A stretch of 64,000 bases of DNA, from the NCBI RefSeq assembly GCF_900115495.1, contig NZ_FOWR01000002.1, positions 157,397-221,396 on the forward strand, given 5' to 3'. Under the pieces are notes generated by a model that worked only from the letters and a program-made list of their open reading frames with translations, did no database searches and was not told where the DNA came from. The translations under genes were made by a program, and so were the position numbers. This DNA comes from Enterovibrio norvegicus DSM 15893 (GTDB lineage Bacteria; Pseudomonadota; Gammaproteobacteria; Enterobacterales; Vibrionaceae). Of the stretch, positions 1 through 9,006 are shown one piece after another (positions within the stretch are counted from its first letter, which is position 1; each line of letters starts with the position of its first letter).

Positions 1-631
1 GTTCCACACATATGCGGTCGATGAATTCACGGTGAAAATATCCCTTCTTGAACATCACCAGCTCCTCCTTAAAGAAATCATCAAATGACATAGATTTCAC
101 ATCGGCAAGCGGGTGATCTTTACTCGTGACAGCCACCATTTGCGAGGAGATCAAATGCGTGGTTTCGAGTGTTGCGGGAACATCCTGACTGTGAATGACG
201 CCAATATCCAGTTCGCCATCCAATAACATCTGGCGAATAGATTGCGTGCCAGCTTCCACAACAATCAAAGTGAGATCGGGGTATTTACTTTTGAATCCCA
301 TAAGCAGAGAGGGGAAGAAATACGAACCCAGCATCCCAGGAACGCCTACGCGAACTTCCCCTTTTTGAAGACCACGTAACTCGGCCATTTCAGTGCTCGC
401 ATCCTCGACGTGTTGAAGAATGCGATACGCGTGGGGTAACAACACTTCGCCTTCATGTGTGAGGTGAACTTGGCGTTCATTTCTATCAAAAAGCGGCAGG
501 CCAACGCTGGCCTCCAGTTTCTTTATCGCAATGCTCAATGCTGGTTGTGCGATATGAAGCGTTGACGCGGCTTTGGTAAAACTCCGGTGTTCTGCAACGC
601 TGATGAAATAGCGAAGTTGACGTAAATCCAT
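1..631 (-). CDS. LysR-family transcriptional regulator (partial, C-terminus outside window)
   Basis: The reverse strand reads without a stop from an ATG at 631 to the window edge, giving 210 residues. The N-terminus (MDLRQLRYFISVAEHRSFTK) is a LysR winged helix-turn-helix, with the typical AxxLHIAQPALSxAIKKLE recognition segment around residues 20-45. The effector-binding domain begins near residue 90 (GEVRVGVPG) and is cut off at residue 210 of an expected ~300. It is divergent from an MFS exporter gene, like E. coli ynfL beside ynfM, so it probably controls that exporter. The effector is unknown. Confidence 0.93.
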   Translation of the reverse strand, partial: MDLRQLRYFISVAEHRSFTKAASTLHIAQPALSIAIKKLEASVGLPLFDRNERQVHLTHEGEVLLPHAYRILQHVEDASTEMAELRGLQKGEVRVGVPGMLGSYFFPSLLMGFKSKYPDLTLIVVEAGTQSIRQMLLDGELDIGVIHSQDVPATLETTHLISSQMVAVTSKDHPLADVKSMSFDDFFKEELVMFKKGYFHREFIDRICVE

Positions 632-779
632 GTTCACTTTCCTTTAAGTGCTCTCCTTAACGAAGGGATTTCTTATGTATTAATAAAAGATCTCACTTTG
701 ATAAATTTAATATACTTCATTTATTGATTCTGTATTGCTACTTTCAAGTTATCTTGTGAAACAGACTGCGTCTAACACC

Positions 780-1994
780 ATGATTGAATTGAATAGTCCT
801 GCCTATCGAAAAGCCACATTTGCTCTCTCGTTTGGGTCATTTCTGGTGTTTTGCAATCTCTATCTTTTCCAACCCATGTTGCCAGTGTTTGCTAATACGT
901 TTGATGTTACTGCCACCAAAGTGAATTGGCTGCTAGCGGCATCGACCTTGGGTTTGTCTGTGAGCTTGCTTCCGTGGGCGATGCTTTCTGAAAAAATAGG
1001 CCGTCGCGACGTCATGCTAACCAGCTTGGTGCTCATCCCTTTGGTCAGTATTGCCTCTCTTTGGGCAGAATCATTTTGGACCTTGGTATTACTTCGCGGC
1101 TTAATGGGCATTGCGCTGGCGGGTTATGCCGCGGTTGCGGTGGCTTACATTGCAGAAGAATTCAGCCCAATGGCGCTTGTGATGGCTGTGGGCGGATACA
1201 TCAGTGCGAACTCGATTGGCGGTATCAGCGGGCGCTTAGCGGGAGGATTTTTGTCTGATGCCTTTGGTTGGCACGGCGCGGTTATCGGAATGACGGCCTT
1301 TACTGTTCTCGGGATCGGCTTTGTTTATGCGTTGCTTCCCTCTCAACAACACTTTTCTGCATCCAATACGTCATTTCGAGCGCAGTTCTCTACCATTCGT
1401 TCACACCTGACCAATCCTCTGTTGCTTCTTGCCATGATGATAGGCGGAATTAACTTCGCGATTTTCGTGAACATTTATTCCGTGACCGCGTTTCGCTTAG
1501 TGGATGCACCTTTCAATCTTCCTGTGAGTTTGGTTTCAACCATTTTTATTTGTTATCTGGCTGGGACGTTAACATCAAAACTGAGCGGACGATGGGCGAA
1601 TCGACATTCCGTGTTTAGTGGGTTGCTACTGGGTACTGGCATCACAATGCTTGGCGTGCTGGTAGCAAGTGTTGATGCCATAAGCATGGTCATTGTCGGA
1701 CTGTTGATTGTTGGCGGGGGGGCCTTCTTTACCCATTCCCTTGCTTACGGATGGATAAGTCGAAAAGCGCAGCAGGGCAAAGCGACAGCGACAGCGTTGT
1801 ATCTTGTTCATTATTACGTAGGTGGCAGTTTAGGTGGCTTCTATCTTATTGGTTGCTGGGAGTATGGGAGGTGGCCGCTCGTTACGCTAGGGGCAATGTC
1901 GTTGGCGGCCGTGAATGTGTTGTTGATTCATTTACTGGGTGTTCGCGAAAAAACACAAACCCCCAGTGTTGTTGAACCTACGATCGTAAAGTGA
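780..1994 (+). CDS. MFS efflux transporter, YnfM-like
   Basis: A 404-residue major facilitator with about 12 hydrophobic segments, predicted in the inner membrane. The loop after TM2 has the MFS signature form (LSEKIGRRDVM), and TM5 carries the NSIGGISGRLAGG block that is also found in E. coli YnfM. Export of small molecules is the family role; the substrate cannot be read from sequence. An in-frame TTG at 735 would add 15 residues, but neither start has a clear ribosome binding site, so the first ATG was chosen. It is divergent from the LysR gene and convergent with the diguanylate cyclase gene downstream. Confidence 0.88.
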   Translation: MIELNSPAYRKATFALSFGSFLVFCNLYLFQPMLPVFANTFDVTATKVNWLLAASTLGLSVSLLPWAMLSEKIGRRDVMLTSLVLIPLVSIASLWAESFWTLVLLRGLMGIALAGYAAVAVAYIAEEFSPMALVMAVGGYISANSIGGISGRLAGGFLSDAFGWHGAVIGMTAFTVLGIGFVYALLPSQQHFSASNTSFRAQFSTIRSHLTNPLLLLAMMIGGINFAIFVNIYSVTAFRLVDAPFNLPVSLVSTIFICYLAGTLTSKLSGRWANRHSVFSGLLLGTGITMLGVLVASVDAISMVIVGLLIVGGGAFFTHSLAYGWISRKAQQGKATATALYLVHYYVGGSLGGFYLIGCWEYGRWPLVTLGAMSLAAVNVLLIHLLGVREKTQTPSVVEPTIVK

Positions 1995-2014
1995 GTTCCC
2001 AAGCTATTAGAGTA

Positions 2015-3187
2015 TTAGCTCGCGAATTCTATCCAAGGGCGTCGGCAATTGTCTTTGCTTTCTTTGGCCTTCGCATCAAAGACAAGCGCGCAGTTACGGC
2101 CTTTGTCTTTGGCGCAATAGAGTGCTGCGTCAGCTTTTTCGAGCAATGTTGAAAAATCATCCTCAAACGATTCGCTGGTAGCAATGCCTATCGATGTGGT
2201 GATGTTGATTGGCGACGCTAAACCTTCCACGGCAATGTCTAAGTCTTGGATATTTTGCATGATTCGGTTTGCCACGTATTTTGCGTTGGTCGTGCTGCAA
2301 TGTGGCAGGAACAGAATGAATTCCTCTCCGCCGAAACGTCCAAAAATATCTGATTTTCTCAATGTCTGTTGTACAGAATCTGAAAAGGCTTTGAGTACCA
2401 CATCACCTGCAAAGTGACCGTATCTGTCATTCACACGTTTAAACCGGTCAAGATCCATGATGAGGACGGAATACGGACGCGATTTAAAGCGCGTATTTTC
2501 AAAATCGCGCTTAGCAAGTGTCAGCAGCATGCGTTTGTTATAAACACCTGTCAGTGGATCAAGCGTGGCGTGTCGGTATAAACGAAGCATCATGTGGACT
2601 TTGGACGTTTGTGCCCAAATCACCATCAGTCCCACCACGGTTTGTAGCCAGTAAATGGCCATTTCCTCGAGTTTAAAAAGCGCACCGCTTGATGCATCAA
2701 CATGAAGTTGAACGGCAGCGGTGAAAGCCATAAAGCTCAGAGATTCACGAATAGTAAGTGGAAAGATCGCTAACAACACAATATGCACAAAGGGCAGTAA
2801 CGTATAAAAGTACGTTGTACTTGTGACTGAGTGTTGGTAGTCGAGCGTGCTATTTGCGAACAAATAAAAGCAATTTACAGACACGACAAAGGCAGCAATA
2901 GCGAACCTTCCTGCGGGAAGTGTGCCGTGTTTTGATGCTTTTTGGCCGATGATGAAAACCGTGAATGCGAGAATGACACGCAATGTCACTAAAGAGTGGG
3001 ATTGAATACCAAGAAGGTATACATCAACGGGTATCCAAGCGAGGGTTAAAAACGCCCAAACATAACACAAGGCGGAAATTCTAGGACTGAGATAGGTCGC
3101 GCGTGTGGTATTAAAGCTGGTCGCATGCTGTTTTGCGCTCCATAGCTCGAACCAAACAAAAGATAAGCGTTTATACGATAACTCCAT
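2015..3187 (-). CDS. Membrane-anchored diguanylate cyclase (GGDEF)
   Basis: 390 residues. The N-terminal ~200 residues contain about six hydrophobic segments forming a membrane sensor of unrecognised type. The C-terminal GGDEF domain starts at DPLTGVYNKRM and includes DLDRFKRVNDRYGH. The active-site motif is an intact GGEEF at residues 286-290, and an RKSD inhibitory I-site sits five residues before it. Synthesis of c-di-GMP from two GTP with product inhibition is therefore expected. The gene stands alone, convergent with the MFS gene and divergent from a small membrane protein gene. Confidence 0.9.
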   Translation of the reverse strand: MELSYKRLSFVWFELWSAKQHATSFNTTRATYLSPRISALCYVWAFLTLAWIPVDVYLLGIQSHSLVTLRVILAFTVFIIGQKASKHGTLPAGRFAIAAFVVSVNCFYLFANSTLDYQHSVTSTTYFYTLLPFVHIVLLAIFPLTIRESLSFMAFTAAVQLHVDASSGALFKLEEMAIYWLQTVVGLMVIWAQTSKVHMMLRLYRHATLDPLTGVYNKRMLLTLAKRDFENTRFKSRPYSVLIMDLDRFKRVNDRYGHFAGDVVLKAFSDSVQQTLRKSDIFGRFGGEEFILFLPHCSTTNAKYVANRIMQNIQDLDIAVEGLASPINITTSIGIATSESFEDDFSTLLEKADAALYCAKDKGRNCALVFDAKAKESKDNCRRPWIEFAS

Positions 3188-3415
3188 GTCTTCGTAGCCT
3201 TGTGCTCATTGTGTTTAAATTTTCACCCAAAAAACGGGTAACTCTCCACTGAATCTTTGAAGTGCGTTCATAAACGCTGTCTAGATATATCATTAATTGC
3301 ATATAAAAATGAGTGCGTACAAGTTAATCATCTATTTTTGTGAGGTTATCTATGTTGTTGCACCTATTTGGTGAGCACATATAATTGCTCTCAAGATTCT
3401 GATAGGTAGAAACAT

Positions 3416-4090
3416 ATGTACGACGTAATAAGCACCGTGACCATGGCTGGATTGTTAGGTGCTCAATTAGTGCTAACGCTTGTGTTGTTGAAAGGGGATA
3501 TTTGCCCAGGGCAACGTGGCCGCTTGCACAAAGCATTCTGGTTTCTGGTGGCGGGTTGGGCCATTGTGACGCCATTTTCTTCTTTCTCTGCATTGCCATT
3601 CATCGCGCTGGGTATTTTTTCGCTTAGATCTAAATCAGGGAAAACACGCCAATCAGGGCCAATTCCTGTGCTGCATTTAGCGAACGGCTTTGCTGTGCTT
3701 GCGGTATTAATGGCAGCGGTGGAGCAGGGGCTGACAACCGGCCTGTTGATGCTTTCTCAGGTACTGCTGGTAGGTGCGGTAACCGCGCATTACTTGTTGG
3801 TTAAAGCCCGCTCGCGTTTACAAGCATTTCACCGAATCCTTCCTGTGGTCGGTATTTTTGCCGCCATGATGATGGCGTTGATGTTGGCGGTTTCAAGTGC
3901 CATGTTACCGGATCAAGAATCGGCGGCTTTGGTTTCTACCATACTGACCAGTCTTGGCCTTGTGTTGTTAGGCGTGTGTATTTGGGCGATGCATTTGATG
4001 CGTCAAACCCCCCCTCATGTTGCTCAACTTGGCGTTGCTTTTTGCGTGCTGTTAAGTGCGTCAACCATCGCGATTGCACCGTTCATGTAA
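3416..4090 (+). CDS. Hypothetical integral membrane protein
   Basis: 224 residues with about seven hydrophobic segments and no soluble domain. The first segment starts directly at the N-terminus, and a short basic loop (RSKSGKTRQSG) lies near residue 75. An AGGTAG ribosome binding site precedes the ATG. I recognise no family. It is a single-gene unit: it is divergent from the diguanylate cyclase gene, and a strong hairpin with a T-run follows 30 bases after its stop. Confidence 0.7.
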   Translation: MYDVISTVTMAGLLGAQLVLTLVLLKGDICPGQRGRLHKAFWFLVAGWAIVTPFSSFSALPFIALGIFSLRSKSGKTRQSGPIPVLHLANGFAVLAVLMAAVEQGLTTGLLMLSQVLLVGAVTAHYLLVKARSRLQAFHRILPVVGIFAAMMMALMLAVSSAMLPDQESAALVSTILTSLGLVLLGVCIWAMHLMRQTPPHVAQLGVAFCVLLSASTIAIAPFM

Positions 4091-4121
4091 TGGCCAAATA
4101 GCACGATTGTAACAGGATTAA

Positions 4122-4147
4122 TAAAAGGCACAGATAGTGCCTTTTTT
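4122..4147 (+). terminator. Rho-independent terminator
   Basis: AAAAGGCAC pairs with GTGCCTTTT around a short loop and is followed by a T-run. It lies about 30 bases after the stop of the membrane protein gene. Confidence 0.8.
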
Positions 4148-4276
4148 CATGCCCGCTGATCGCCCGTATGACCCTGACGCTCTGCACTTTAGGGCAGAAC
4201 GTTGTTGCTAAATGTTAGAAATACGCGACCAAGCGAACCTTGTTAGGGTTTTTGCGAATTTGTCAGGAGAGAAAGT

Positions 4277-4471
4277 ATGGCAATCCATCATCTTGAAAAG
4301 CTCGAAGCGCCTATCGTTTATGGGATTGTGAATGAGAAACTGCGCTTGGAATGTGGCAGTTTAGATGCCCTGATAGTGAAGTACGATCTTGATGCAAATG
4401 AACTGCAGCACCGTCTCGATGAAATGGGATGTTACTACGACGCGGATGTGAACCAGCTACGTCAAAAGTAG
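4277..4471 (+). CDS. DUF4250 family small protein
   Basis: 64 residues, soluble and acidic. It matches the DUF4250 pattern as I know it: an IVNEKLR segment, then SLDALIVKYDLDANEL, then a terminal GCYYDADVNQLR (family form: N-x-KLRD..SL..L..DL.....L...L...GY.YD...NQF). The family function is unknown. A good AGGAGAG ribosome binding site lies 8 bases before the ATG. It follows a terminator and is convergent with metR, so it is probably monocistronic. Confidence 0.8.
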   Translation: MAIHHLEKLEAPIVYGIVNEKLRLECGSLDALIVKYDLDANELQHRLDEMGCYYDADVNQLRQK

Positions 4472-4509
4472 CTGGGTTTGGTTGCGCATATTGCGCTCCG
4501 ACGTGTGGC

Positions 4510-5421
4510 TTAGACCTTCTTAATGCCGATCAAATGGGTATGGCACTGCGTTCTTGCAGTCGCAAAAAATGCCGTTAAATAAGGACGAGATGCTTCTTGG
4601 CTTCTCACGGCCGCGTACAAACGACGCCACAATCCTTTCCCTAGCGGTCTATCAACCACCAATCCTTGACGAGAAAACTCGCTGATCGCCCAGTTTGGTA
4701 GGGCTGCAACCCCTAGTCCTGCTGTGACCATCTGAATAAGCATTAACGTATTGTCGGCAGATTTGAACTGAGCAGGCTCGATACCTGCAGGTTGTAAGAA
4801 GTGCTTAATTACGTCCATACGTTGTCGTTGAACGGGGTAGGTGAGAAGCGTTTCGTTCGCCAAATCTTCTGGCGAGATGCTTTTCTTGTTCGCCAATGGA
4901 TGTGTGTCCGCTAGCACCAAGCGCATTTCGAAATCAAATAAGGCTTCGTAATGAATTTCACTGCGTTGAGCGATATCAGACGTAATGACCACATCCAGTT
5001 CACCCCCCGCAAGCGCGGGCAAGGGTTCGAAGCCGAAACCAGAAGAGAAATCTAACGTCACCAATGGCCAACTGACTTTGTACTCTTTCAACGCAGGCAT
5101 GAGCCATTGAAAGCAAGAGTGGCATTCAATCGCCATGTGCAGTCTACCTTGGGCGTCTTCTTTCAGCGCAGCCAAATCTGTTTCTGCCCGTGCCAGTCGT
5201 GGTAACACATCATCAGCCAACGCGAGTAGCACTTGTCCTTCCGCCGTAAAACGCACGGGACGTGTCTTTCTCAAGAACAGAGGCGAACCAATGCGCACCT
5301 CTAAGTCTTTGAGTTGATGGGAGAGTGCGGACTGAGTCAAACACAACTGTGTGGCAGTAGAAGTGAGTGAGCCTGTGTCTCTTAACACTGACAAAGTGCG
5401 TAGATGCTTAACTTCAATCAT
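4510..5421 (-). CDS. metR: HTH-type transcriptional regulator MetR
   Basis: 303 residues, the usual MetR length. The N-terminal LysR HTH (IEVKHLRTLSVLRDTGSL, then CLTQSALSHQLKDLE) is followed by the homocysteine-responsive effector domain with segments typical of MetR (HMAIECHSCFQWLMPAL, DVVITSD, LTYPVQRQRMDVIKHFLQPAG). It activates methionine biosynthesis genes, with homocysteine as co-effector in E. coli. In enterobacteria it lies divergent from metE; here the divergent neighbour is a CHASE-GGDEF gene. A MetJ-like box pair lies 66-81 bases upstream of the start. Confidence 0.93.
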   Translation of the reverse strand: MIEVKHLRTLSVLRDTGSLTSTATQLCLTQSALSHQLKDLEVRIGSPLFLRKTRPVRFTAEGQVLLALADDVLPRLARAETDLAALKEDAQGRLHMAIECHSCFQWLMPALKEYKVSWPLVTLDFSSGFGFEPLPALAGGELDVVITSDIAQRSEIHYEALFDFEMRLVLADTHPLANKKSISPEDLANETLLTYPVQRQRMDVIKHFLQPAGIEPAQFKSADNTLMLIQMVTAGLGVAALPNWAISEFSRQGLVVDRPLGKGLWRRLYAAVRSQEASRPYLTAFFATARTQCHTHLIGIKKV

Positions 5422-5486
5422 GAATTTTTCTCAATATCCTTTTGAGTAAATTGAGTTTGTTTTAAGAACTCTAATCAATCGAGGTG

Positions 5487-5502
5487 GACATGTAAACATC
5501 TG
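5487..5502 (-). promoter_or_regulatory. Candidate MetJ met-box pair upstream of metR
   Basis: On the reverse strand two adjacent 8-mers, AGATGTTT and ACATGTCC, resemble the met-box consensus AGACGTCT (6/8 and 5/8). They lie 66-81 bases before metR, where MetJ repression is known in E. coli. Two imperfect boxes could occur by chance. Confidence 0.35.
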
Positions 5503-5739
5503 GACGGCCAATTAGGGGTGGGAATGTTCAGAGACTGCGCGAACCGTCGAATAACTGACAGTAATCTGTCGTGAAAAATACCCTAGAGGGACACCGCTTT
5601 TCAGCTACTTTTGTTGCTAATACGTTACGACTCACTAGAGTTCAATCAAATGAATACAAGCAGTTAAAACACCTTTGGCTGGCGATTTTGTGATTTATGC
5701 ACAACAATTAGTTAACACATTTTGCTGGTGGGGTAGGCA

Positions 5740-7344
5740 ATGGCAAAGAAGATGATGGCATCAACGTTAATAACAGTCTTTATTGGGCTGTTTTTTTCGT
5801 TCCTTGCCGCCATGTCTTTGCAGCGTTCCGAACAACAATCCGTCGAGCATGAAATACAAAAAGATGTTGAGAATGCAGCGCTGTCACTTGGCAGAGAACT
5901 AAACATCGGCATTGAATTGCTCTACGCACTTCGTAACCAAGTTGCATTGAGCGAAGAAATCAACGAAGACGCCTTCGTTGCATTTGCCGACAGTGTGATG
6001 AATCGACACCCGAATATCCGTTCGATGGAATGGGCTGAATATTTGGTTGAGAAAAATCGCGATCTTTATGAAGCAGAGGCAGCACTTGAGTTTGCTTTAT
6101 TTGAGATTGTAGAGCTCAGCGCGAATGGTCAATTGGTGAAAGCCGCCTCACGTAGTCAGTATTTTCCTGTCAGATACGTCACTCCTTATGAAGAAAACCA
6201 AAATGTCATGGGGTTTGATTTAGCCTCACGCCCGTCAATGAAAGATGCGCTTGAAATGAGTTGGTATCGCGGCGTACCTATTGCGACGCCAGCCATTCGA
6301 TTAAAGCGAGAGTTTGAAGATCACAGCGGCTTCTTGATGCTGCTGCCTGTCTTTATCGGTAACCCTGAGACACAAACAGACAGGGAAGCGGCGCTACGCG
6401 GATTCCTTGTTGCCTTGTTCGATGTGCAAGATATTTTTGATATCGCTATCAGTAATACCGTCAATGAGGACATTAATCTGGAACTCATCGACAAAGGTTT
6501 GAATGAACAAAGTGACGTAATTTTTGAGAACGTCGTGGACTTGGCTGAACCGCCTGTGATGAAACTGGGTTATACATCCAAGCCGATCTACTTTGCAGGC
6601 CGAGAATGGGTGCTGCGCGGCACGCCAACCGTTGATTACGTAAAAGCGCGCATGAGTATTTTCCCTTACATGATATTCGTTGTCGGCATGATCATTTTCT
6701 CGTTGCTGGCGTACTTGCAGTATGTGTTACAGCACCGAGCATTGAGCATACAAAAGCGTGTGGATGCAAAGACGAGAGAATTAAGAGACGCAAATAAGAA
6801 ACTCGAAAAAATGTCGAAATCTGATGGGCTGACAGGTCGATATAACCGAGACTACTTTGATGAGTGTGTCGATGCCGAAGTGAAGCGTTCTCAGCGTGAT
6901 CGTCTGGCCATGAGTATGCTCATCGTCGAAATTGACCACATGTCAGCTTATAACGAGAAACATGGCCGTGTGGGCGGTGACAAAGTGATTCGCCTCGTGA
7001 GCCAAGCACTGGCAGACAAGTTAAAACGTCCAGGTGACTTACTTGCACGCTATGGGGGTGAGTCTTTTGCCATTCTGTTACCCAACACCAAAGATGGCGC
7101 ACCCATCGCGCAGCTGTGTTTTGATGCACTGAAGGTATTAAAGTTGCCTTTCGACAAAGAAGCGGGGGATGACATTATTACCGTGTCTATCGGTGGCGTA
7201 ACCGTGTTGAAGTCAGAAGAGATTGATCCTGCCAAATTCATGGCTTACGCAGAAATTGCGTTGAACAAAGCCATTGCTGAAGGGCGAGACCGAACGCATT
7301 GGATCTATTCCTCAGAAGACAATCAGCCTCACGTAGGAGGCTGA
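5740..7344 (+). CDS. CHASE-domain diguanylate cyclase-like protein with GGESF active site
   Basis: 534 residues. TM1 is near residues 7-25, followed by a periplasmic CHASE domain (about 45-270, with NIRSMEWAEYL and FDLASRPSMKDAL), TM2 near 305-330, a coiled-coil linker (KTRELRDANKKLEKMSKSD) and a GGDEF domain. CHASE domains bind small extracellular ligands. The signature at 439-443 is GGESF instead of GGDEF/GGEEF; the third-position acid is kept and the fourth is Ser. An RPGD I-site is intact. Cyclase activity is possible but not assured. A 12-bp-arm inverted repeat covers the stop codon. Confidence 0.88.
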   Translation: MAKKMMASTLITVFIGLFFSFLAAMSLQRSEQQSVEHEIQKDVENAALSLGRELNIGIELLYALRNQVALSEEINEDAFVAFADSVMNRHPNIRSMEWAEYLVEKNRDLYEAEAALEFALFEIVELSANGQLVKAASRSQYFPVRYVTPYEENQNVMGFDLASRPSMKDALEMSWYRGVPIATPAIRLKREFEDHSGFLMLLPVFIGNPETQTDREAALRGFLVALFDVQDIFDIAISNTVNEDINLELIDKGLNEQSDVIFENVVDLAEPPVMKLGYTSKPIYFAGREWVLRGTPTVDYVKARMSIFPYMIFVVGMIIFSLLAYLQYVLQHRALSIQKRVDAKTRELRDANKKLEKMSKSDGLTGRYNRDYFDECVDAEVKRSQRDRLAMSMLIVEIDHMSAYNEKHGRVGGDKVIRLVSQALADKLKRPGDLLARYGGESFAILLPNTKDGAPIAQLCFDALKVLKLPFDKEAGDDIITVSIGGVTVLKSEEIDPAKFMAYAEIALNKAIAEGRDRTHWIYSSEDNQPHVGG

Positions 7345-7348
7345 TTGT
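7319..7348 (+). terminator. Inverted repeat spanning the stop codon of the CHASE-GGDEF gene
   Basis: Arms ACAATCAGCCTC and GAGGCTGATTGT are perfectly complementary with a 6-base loop. The TGA stop (7342-7344) lies in the right arm. Only a weak T-run follows, so this may be a 3'-end stabiliser or a weak terminator shared with the convergent META gene. Confidence 0.55.
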
Positions 7349-7394
7349 TCGTCACTGACGCATTATTCGAATGCGTTGATGGGCTAACTTGCTA

Positions 7395-7838
7395 TTAGTT
7401 AGTGCCGTCAGTCAGTTGAAAACGTAGCGTGTGGTCGCTGTTTTTCAGTACTAGGTGTTGTTTACCTAGTTCCACTGAGCTCCAGTTACCTAAAACGTTC
7501 GACATAACACCTTCAAGTGTCATCGCTGGCTCAGGACACGCCATCATGGTTGTTGCCATTTTGTCGATGCGGAACTGGTCGCCTTTCAATTCAGCTTGGC
7601 CAAAGTAACGGTTACAACCGCCGTGACCGTTAGCAGCGAATGCTTCGCCAATTTCTAGGTTTGGCGCTGCAAAGCCTTCTGGAAGATCCAGCGCTTTACC
7701 GTCAACACTCTCTAGCACCCAGTTATGGTTTTGCATGTTATCAACGGTAACGTCCATTGATGTTCCTTGGCCTGAGCTAGCAGCACAGCCAGCTAAAATT
7801 GCTGGCGCGAATAGCATTGCGATTGCGGTTTTTTTCAT
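7395..7838 (-). CDS. META-domain lipoprotein (HslJ-like)
   Basis: 147 residues from the ATG at 7838, which has a GGAG site 6 bases upstream; an in-frame TTG at 7844 is less likely. The lipoprotein signal MKKTAIAMLFAPAILAGC ends in a clear lipobox (LAGC). The mature part is a single META/HslJ domain: NHNWVLESVDGK, the GGCNRYFGQ core motif and MATTMMACPEPAM. Related proteins are outer-membrane-associated and linked to heat or novobiocin tolerance in E. coli. It is convergent with the CHASE-GGDEF gene. Confidence 0.88.
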   Translation of the reverse strand: MKKTAIAMLFAPAILAGCAASSGQGTSMDVTVDNMQNHNWVLESVDGKALDLPEGFAAPNLEIGEAFAANGHGGCNRYFGQAELKGDQFRIDKMATTMMACPEPAMTLEGVMSNVLGNWSSVELGKQHLVLKNSDHTLRFQLTDGTN

Positions 7839-8052
7839 TATCAACTCCAGATAGAAAACTGAATCAGCTTCGATAGAGACAGTCTAGTCAAGGCTTGGTT
7901 CAACACCTGAGCGATCAACTGGACGTTTACTGACTTTCGCCATTATTCCGATTATTGCGACGTAAGCAAGTCAGGAAAGTGTCAAAACCCTAATAATTAT
8001 GTGAATACTGTCGATGGAATGAACAACTGGCGGATATTATTCGGACAGAAAC

Positions 8053-8078
8053 AAAAAAGCCCCCAAATTCAAGGGAGC
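8053..8078 (-). terminator. Rho-independent terminator of the pst operon
   Basis: On the reverse strand GCTCCC-loop-GGGGGC is followed by TTTTTT, about 155 bases after the pstB stop. Confidence 0.7.
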
Positions 8079-8115
8079 AAGGCTGAATACCATCGCTTTG
8101 TTGTCGTTATAGTAA

Positions 8116-8151
8116 AAAGACAGTCAAACGGAGTGAAAGGTCACTGTCTTT
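8116..8151 (-). terminator. Hairpin downstream of pstB
   Basis: AAAGACAGT and ACTGTCTTT are a perfect 9-bp inverted repeat around an 18-base loop. On the reverse strand it is followed by TTTTTA, so it may act as a first terminator for pstSCAB. Confidence 0.55.
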
Positions 8152-8168
8152 AACCTACCGACGTCGCC

Positions 8169-8248
8169 ATTACGCTGAGCTAACGTTAGACAAAACTACC
8201 ATTAGGCATAGCCACCGTTAGCCAAAGTCACCGTTAGCCAAAGTCTCC
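8169..8248 (-). repeat. Degenerate 16-bp tandem repeats at the 3' end of pstB
   Basis: On the reverse strand, copy 1 (GGAGACTTTGGCTAAC, 8248-8233) contains the last pstB codons and its TAA. It is followed head to tail by GGTGACTTTGGCTAAC (8232-8217), GGTGGCTATGCCTAAT (8216-8201), GGTAGTTTTGTCTAAC (8200-8185) and a weaker fifth unit (8184-8169, 11/16 identical to copy 3). Each of the first four units has a TAA. Because 16 is not a multiple of 3, the stops fall in all three frames. Confidence 0.8.
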
Positions 8249-8989
8249 ATTGACGTAACCCAGTGTTCGATGATCGGTTGGGTTCATGAAAATGTGTTCA
8301 GTGTCATTGTGCTCAACCAGCTCGCCCATGAGGAAGAAAGCTGTACGGTCTGAAATGCGTCGTGCTTGTTGCATTGAGTGGGTCACGATGACGATGGTGA
8401 AATCTTTCTTTAAGGTTTCCATCAGATCTTCAATTTTCTTGGTCGCAATCGGGTCAAGTGCCGACGTTGGTTCATCCATCAAGATAACGTCAGGTTCCAT
8501 GGCGATCGTACGTGCAATACACAGACGCTGTTGCTGACCGCCAGACAGACCAAAGGCATTCGACTTCAATCGGTCTTTCACTTCATCCCACAGTGCCGCA
8601 CTTCGAAGGCTTTTCTCTACTACCTCGTCGAGGTGCTTTTTGTCACTGATGCCTTGAGCGCGTAAGCCATATGCCACATTTTCATAAATACTCATTGGGA
8701 AAGGGTTTGCCTTTTGAAACACCATACCGACTTTAATGCGAAGATTGGCAACGTCGATGTTGCCATACACGTCTTCAGCATCCATTTCGACTAGGCCATC
8801 AATTTTTACGCCTGCAATCAAATCGTTCATGCGGTTCAAGCAGCGTAGTAGGGTGGATTTACCACACCCTGATGGACCAATGAGCGCCGTTACTTTCTTG
8901 TGAGGAATTGGCAAGTTGATGTTTTTCAGTGCGTGGGTGTCGCCATCGTTGTAATACAGGTTCAGATTTTCAATGTTGAATTTGTTCAT
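8234..8989 (-). CDS. pstB: Phosphate ABC transporter ATP-binding protein PstB
   Basis: 251 residues from the ATG at 8989, which matches PstB length; the reading frame stays open 41 codons further upstream, but that part overlaps pstA. Walker A is GPSGCGKST, the signature is LSGGQQQR and Walker B is [12 protein letters not shown]. The PstB-specific NRMNDL and [17 protein letters not shown] segments are present. It energises high-affinity phosphate import with PstC and PstA, and follows pstA by 17 bases. The tail YVNGDFG is the first unit of a 16-bp tandem repeat. No phoU follows, unlike in E. coli. Confidence 0.96.
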   Translation of the reverse strand: MNKFNIENLNLYYNDGDTHALKNINLPIPHKKVTALIGPSGCGKSTLLRCLNRMNDLIAGVKIDGLVEMDAEDVYGNIDVANLRIKVGMVFQKANPFPMSIYENVAYGLRAQGISDKKHLDEVVEKSLRSAALWDEVKDRLKSNAFGLSGGQQQRLCIARTIAMEPDVILMDEPTSALDPIATKKIEDLMETLKKDFTIVIVTHSMQQARRISDRTAFFLMGELVEHNDTEHIFMNPTDHRTLGYVNGDFG

Positions 8990-9006
8990 GTTCTTAATCC
9001 TCGGGC

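Noticed and set aside
7050..7241. Reverse frames within the CHASE-GGDEF gene
   Set aside because: Shadows of the GGDEF coding sequence.
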